DNA of 7,904 nucleotides, from assembly GCA_023423855.1 (NCBI GenBank), contig JAFAEU010000382.1:1-7904 (forward strand), written 5' to 3'. Each line of letters starts with the position of its first letter. Position 1 is the stretch's first letter. This DNA comes from Pseudomonadota bacterium. Its GTDB lineage: Bacteria > Pseudomonadota > Gammaproteobacteria > Xanthomonadales > Xanthomonadaceae. Under the pieces are notes generated by a model, which was given only the letters and a program-made list of their open reading frames with translations, did not search any database and was not told the DNA's origin. Made by a program: the position numbers and the translations under genes. Below, one piece after another: positions 5,300-7,904 of the stretch.

Positions 5300-6583
5300 C
5301 TAGCCGCGCAGCAGCGCCGGCAGCCACAGCGACAGCGGCGGCCAGAACGCCACCACCAGCAGCACCGCCAGCCCGGCCAGCCAGAACGGCCAGATCGAGC
5401 GCAGGCTCTCGCCGATGCTGATCTTGCCGATCGCGGTGCCGACGAACAGCACCGACCCCACCGGCGGCGTCACCAGGCCCAGGCCGCCGGCCAGCACCAG
5501 CACCATGCCGAAGTGGATCGGGTCGATGCCGTAGGCGCGCGCGACCGGCAGGAAGATCGGCGTGCAGATCAGGATCATCGGCGCCAGGTCCATGAAGATG
5601 CCCAGCAACAGCAGCAGCACCACGATCAGCAGCAGCACCATCTGCGGGCTGTCGGCGAAGGACTGCAGCGCGTTCACCGCCGCCGCCGGCACCTGCAGGT
5701 AGGCCAGCAGCCAGCCGAACAGCGCGGCGGTGGCGATCACGAACAGGATCACGCCGGTGGTGCGCGCGGCGTGCGTCACCGTCTCCAGGAACTCGCGCAG
5801 CCGCAGCTGGCGGTACAGCACGATCGTCACCAGCAGCGCATACAGCACCGCGACTGCCGCGCTCTCCACCGCGGTGAAGATGCCGGCGCGGATGCCGACG
5901 AAGATCAGCGCGACCAGCCCCAGCCCCGGCAACGCCGCCAGCAGCCGCACCAGCACCGCGCGCAGCCCCGGGAACGCCTCGACGCCGTAGCCGCGGCGGC
6001 GCGCGACGAAGTAGCCGGTGACCATCAGCACCAGCGTCATCAGCAGCGCCGGCAGGATGCCGCCGGCGAACAGGTCGGCGATCGAGATGCCGCCGCCCAT
6101 CGCCGCCGAGTACAGGATCAGGTTGTGCGAGGGCGGCACCAGCAGCGCCACCAGCGCCGCGGTGATGCTGACGTTGACCGCGAAATCGCGGTCGTAGCCG
6201 CGCTTGACCATCTGCGGGATCATCGTCCCGCCGACCGCGGACACGTCGGCGATCGCCGAGCCCGACACGCCGCCGAAGAACAGCGAGGACAGGATGCTGA
6301 CCTGCCCCAGCCCGCCGCGGATGCGCCCGACCAGCGCCGAGGCCAGCGCGATCAGCCGCTCGGAAATGCCGCCGCGCATCATGATTTCGCCGGCAAAGAT
6401 GAACAACGGGATCGCGATCAGCGACGCCGTGCCGATACCGGCGCCAACCTGCTGCACCAGCACCACCGACGGCAGGCCGAGATAGAACAGCGTCGCCAGC
6501 GAGGCCGCGGCCAGCGCGAACGCCACCGGCACGCCGATCACCAGCAGCACCACGAAAACACCGAACAACAACGCAATCGCCAT
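5300..6583 (-). CDS. dctM: TRAP transporter large permease subunit (DctM family)
   Basis: Inner-membrane ion-coupled permease of a tripartite ATP-independent periplasmic (TRAP) transporter, which imports organic acids including uronic acids. The 427-residue protein is almost entirely hydrophobic, with about a dozen membrane segments. Family signatures are GGVSGSAIADVSAVGG at 104-119, the PPS motif at 150-152, GIFTAVESAAVAVLYAL at 234-250, MDLAPMI at 331-337 and TPPVG at 372-376. The ATG at 6583 is chosen because it overlaps the dctQ stop by one base (TGATG) and has a purine-rich GGGGCGGG upstream; a GTG at 6610 is in frame but lies inside dctQ and adds nine polar residues. Coupled translation with dctQ is likely. 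Substrate is inferred from the pectin genes downstream: a hexuronate or deoxy-uronate is the best guess. Not truncated. Confidence 0.95.
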   Translation of the reverse strand: MAIALLFGVFVVLLVIGVPVAFALAAASLATLFYLGLPSVVLVQQVGAGIGTASLIAIPLFIFAGEIMMRGGISERLIALASALVGRIRGGLGQVSILSSLFFGGVSGSAIADVSAVGGTMIPQMVKRGYDRDFAVNVSITAALVALLVPPSHNLILYSAAMGGGISIADLFAGGILPALLMTLVLMVTGYFVARRRGYGVEAFPGLRAVLVRLLAALPGLGLVALIFVGIRAGIFTAVESAAVAVLYALLVTIVLYRQLRLREFLETVTHAARTTGVILFVIATAALFGWLLAYLQVPAAAVNALQSFADSPQMVLLLIVVLLLLLGIFMDLAPMILICTPIFLPVARAYGIDPIHFGMVLVLAGGLGLVTPPVGSVLFVGTAIGKISIGESLRSIWPFWLAGLAVLLVVAFWPPLSLWLPALLRG

Positions 6584-7101
6584 CAGCCCGCCCCGTCCCG
6601 TTTCGTCCACGTCCCCGCGCCGCGCGCCAGCGCGAACACCACCATCAGCGCGCCGCCGAGCGCCAGCGGCAGGTAGGGCAGGCTCTGCGGCAGCGGCGCG
6701 CCCGCCATGCGCACGTCGAAGCCGTCGACCAGCAGCACGCTGCCCCAGCCCGCCAGCACCGCGCCGATCGCCACGATCACCAGGTTGACGATGGTGTCGA
6801 CGATGCGCCGCTGCGCCGGACGCATGGCCTCGGCCAGCAGGAAGAAGCCGAAGTGGCGCCCGGTGTGCACGCCAGACGCCGCGCCGAAGCTCATCGACGC
6901 CGCCAGCAGCAGGATCGTCACCGGCTCGGTCCAGCTCGGCGAGTCGTTGATCACGTAGCGGGCGAACACCTGCCAGCCCTGCACCACCACCAGGCCGAGC
7001 AGGGCGACGACCGCGACCGCGATCGAGGCATCGGACAGGCGGTCGAGCGCGCTCTTCGGCGGCGGCGCGGCGGCATCGTCGGGCAAGGTCTGTTCCGGCA
7101 T
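6583..7101 (-). CDS. dctQ: TRAP transporter small membrane subunit (DctQ family)
   Basis: Small inner-membrane partner of DctM that bridges the permease and the substrate-loaded binding protein. The 172 residues include a polar N-terminal tail and four predicted membrane helices (about 26-48, 60-77, 100-124 and 142-160), the standard DctQ layout. The conserved segment FARYVINDSPSWTEP at 46-60 and GRHFGFFLL at 81-89 are family-typical. The ATG at 7101 is preceded by GAGGA at about 7-8 bases, a ribosome-binding sequence that overlaps the dctP stop codon. An ATG at 7158 is in frame but lies inside dctP and would add 19 residues. The gap to dctP is 10 bases and its stop overlaps the dctM start by one base, so the three are one operon. 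Confidence 0.93.
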   Translation of the reverse strand: MPEQTLPDDAAAPPPKSALDRLSDASIAVAVVALLGLVVVQGWQVFARYVINDSPSWTEPVTILLLAASMSFGAASGVHTGRHFGFFLLAEAMRPAQRRIVDTIVNLVIVAIGAVLAGWGSVLLVDGFDVRMAGAPLPQSLPYLPLALGGALMVVFALARGAGTWTKRDGAG

Positions 7102-7111
7102 CGTGGAGTCC

Positions 7112-7904
7112 TCAGGCCGCGGCGCGGATGCGGCGATGGATGTCGGCGATCGCGGCATCGCGCAGGTAGTCGTCCACCAGCGGTCGCGCCGCGGCGTGGA
7201 AGGCGTCGGTGTCGACGGTGTTGAACGCGACGCCCGCGTCGCTCACCGCCTGTCGCGCCGCCGCCTCGGAGGCGTCCCACAGCTCGCGCATCACCTTCAC
7301 CGATTCGCGCGACGCGTCCACCAGCAAGTCGCGGTCGCGGGCCTCGAGCGCGTCGAGCGAACGCTGCGAGATCAGCAGGATGTCCGGCGCGCGCGAATGC
7401 TCGCTCTCCGACCAGTAGGCCGCGGCCTCGAAATGGCGGCTGGAATGGAAGCTGCGCATGTTGTTCTCGGCGCCGTCGATCATGTGCGTCTCCATGCCCG
7501 AGAACGTGTCGCCCAGCGACATCGGCGTGGGGTTGGCGCCGAGCAGGCGCACCAGCCGGATGAAGATGTCGGAGGCGGCGACGCGGATCTTCAGCCCGTG
7601 CAGATCCTCGGGCTTCACCAGCGGACGGCGCGTGTTGTAGAAGCTGCGCGCGCCGCTGTCGTAGATCGCCAGTCCCACCAGGTCGCGCGTGCGGAAGCCC
7701 TGCAGCACCGTCGCGGCGATGCCGCCGTCGAGCGCGTGGCGCATGTGCGCGGTGGAATCGAACACGTAGGGCAGGCACAGCGGGATCGTCAGCGGGAAGG
7801 CGTTGTTGAGCGCGCCGCCGTAGACGCGGGTGATGTCGATGGCGCCGTAGCGGGCCATGTCGATCGCCTCGGACTCGCGGCCGAGCTGGCCGGAGTGGTA
7901 CTGG
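7112..7904 (-). CDS. dctP: TRAP transporter solute-binding protein (DctP family), partial (N-terminus beyond window)
   Basis: Periplasmic binding protein that captures the substrate and delivers it to DctQM. The C-terminal 263 residues are present; the signal peptide and roughly 60-70 N-terminal residues lie outside the window. Recognisable family stretches, numbered from the first complete codon, are SGQLGRESEAIDM at 4-16, the GLKIRV motif at 103-108 with R107 as the usual carboxylate-binding arginine, LGANPTPMS at 121-129 and the DGAEN motif at 143-147. These place it in the DctP branch that binds monocarboxylic acids through an arginine salt bridge. An acidic sugar fits both this residue and the kduI/kduD neighbourhood, but the true ligand cannot be read from the sequence. 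The promoter of this operon lies upstream of the window. Confidence 0.95.
   Translation of the reverse strand, partial: QYHSGQLGRESEAIDMARYGAIDITRVYGGALNNAFPLTIPLCLPYVFDSTAHMRHALDGGIAATVLQGFRTRDLVGLAIYDSGARSFYNTRRPLVKPEDLHGLKIRVAASDIFIRLVRLLGANPTPMSLGDTFSGMETHMIDGAENNMRSFHSSRHFEAAAYWSESEHSRAPDILLISQRSLDALEARDRDLLVDASRESVKVMRELWDASEAAARQAVSDAGVAFNTVDTDAFHAAARPLVDDYLRDAAIADIHRRIRAAA

Noticed and set aside
4010..6676. Very long open frame (888 codons) on the plus strand opposite lacI and dctM, rich in Gln, Arg, His and Asp
   Set aside because: The low-complexity composition is the antisense image of hydrophobic membrane codons and GC-rich third positions. The opposite strand has strongly supported genes throughout.
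1..7904. CRISPR array, tRNA/rRNA, phage, toxin-antitoxin or defence genes
   Set aside because: No regularly spaced direct repeats, no structural RNA signatures and no related protein motifs were seen; almost the whole window is accounted for by the catabolic, transport and regulatory genes.

Overview
The window is GC-rich, densely coded DNA with few spacers. It looks like a chromosomal fragment of a gammaproteobacterium in the Xanthomonadaceae/Lysobacteraceae style (Lysobacter, Luteimonas or Xanthomonas-like). That assignment is inferred from base composition, protein flavour and the type of interspersed repeat, and it is not proven. The core is a pectin / hexuronate catabolism locus. All genes lie on the minus strand except one small lipoprotein gene.

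Read in the direction of transcription (high to low coordinates), the window starts inside a three-gene TRAP transporter operon: solute-binding protein dctP (7112 to the window edge, N-terminus missing), small membrane subunit dctQ (6583-7101) and large permease dctM (5300-6583). These are tightly spaced and probably translationally coupled. Next is a LacI-family regulator (4136-5185) with a palindromic operator-like site 16 bases upstream of its start codon. A 335-base spacer follows (3801-4135). It holds a GC-rich hairpin after the regulator, a 153-bp mobile-type inverted repeat, and a near-consensus sigma70 promoter overlapped by a second operator-like site. That promoter faces kduI (2952-3800) and kduD (2166-2924), the isomerase and dehydrogenase that convert 4-deoxy-L-threo-5-hexosulose uronate (from unsaturated galacturonides) to 2-keto-3-deoxygluconate. 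A terminator-like hairpin separates kduD from an exported rhamnogalacturonan-acetylesterase-like SGNH hydrolase that carries an additional C-terminal cupin domain (921-2042).

Beyond a short convergent junction are a small plus-strand lipoprotein gene (678-896) and, divergent from it, a short-chain dehydrogenase/reductase (1-617, C-terminus cut by the window edge). The SDR may not belong to the pectin pathway.

The genes suggest a working order. The exported esterase removes acetyl groups from rhamnogalacturonan in the periplasm or outside. Lyases not in this window would make unsaturated products. The TRAP system brings an acidic sugar into the cell. KduI and KduD pass it to 2-keto-3-deoxygluconate, whose kinase and aldolase are not here. 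The LacI-type protein probably represses kduI-kduD and itself until an intermediate appears. The most unusual items are the esterase-cupin fusion, the matching operator-like sites, and the inverted-repeat element placed directly upstream of the kduI promoter. I found no sign of a wholly new system such as a CRISPR array, defence island or phage.
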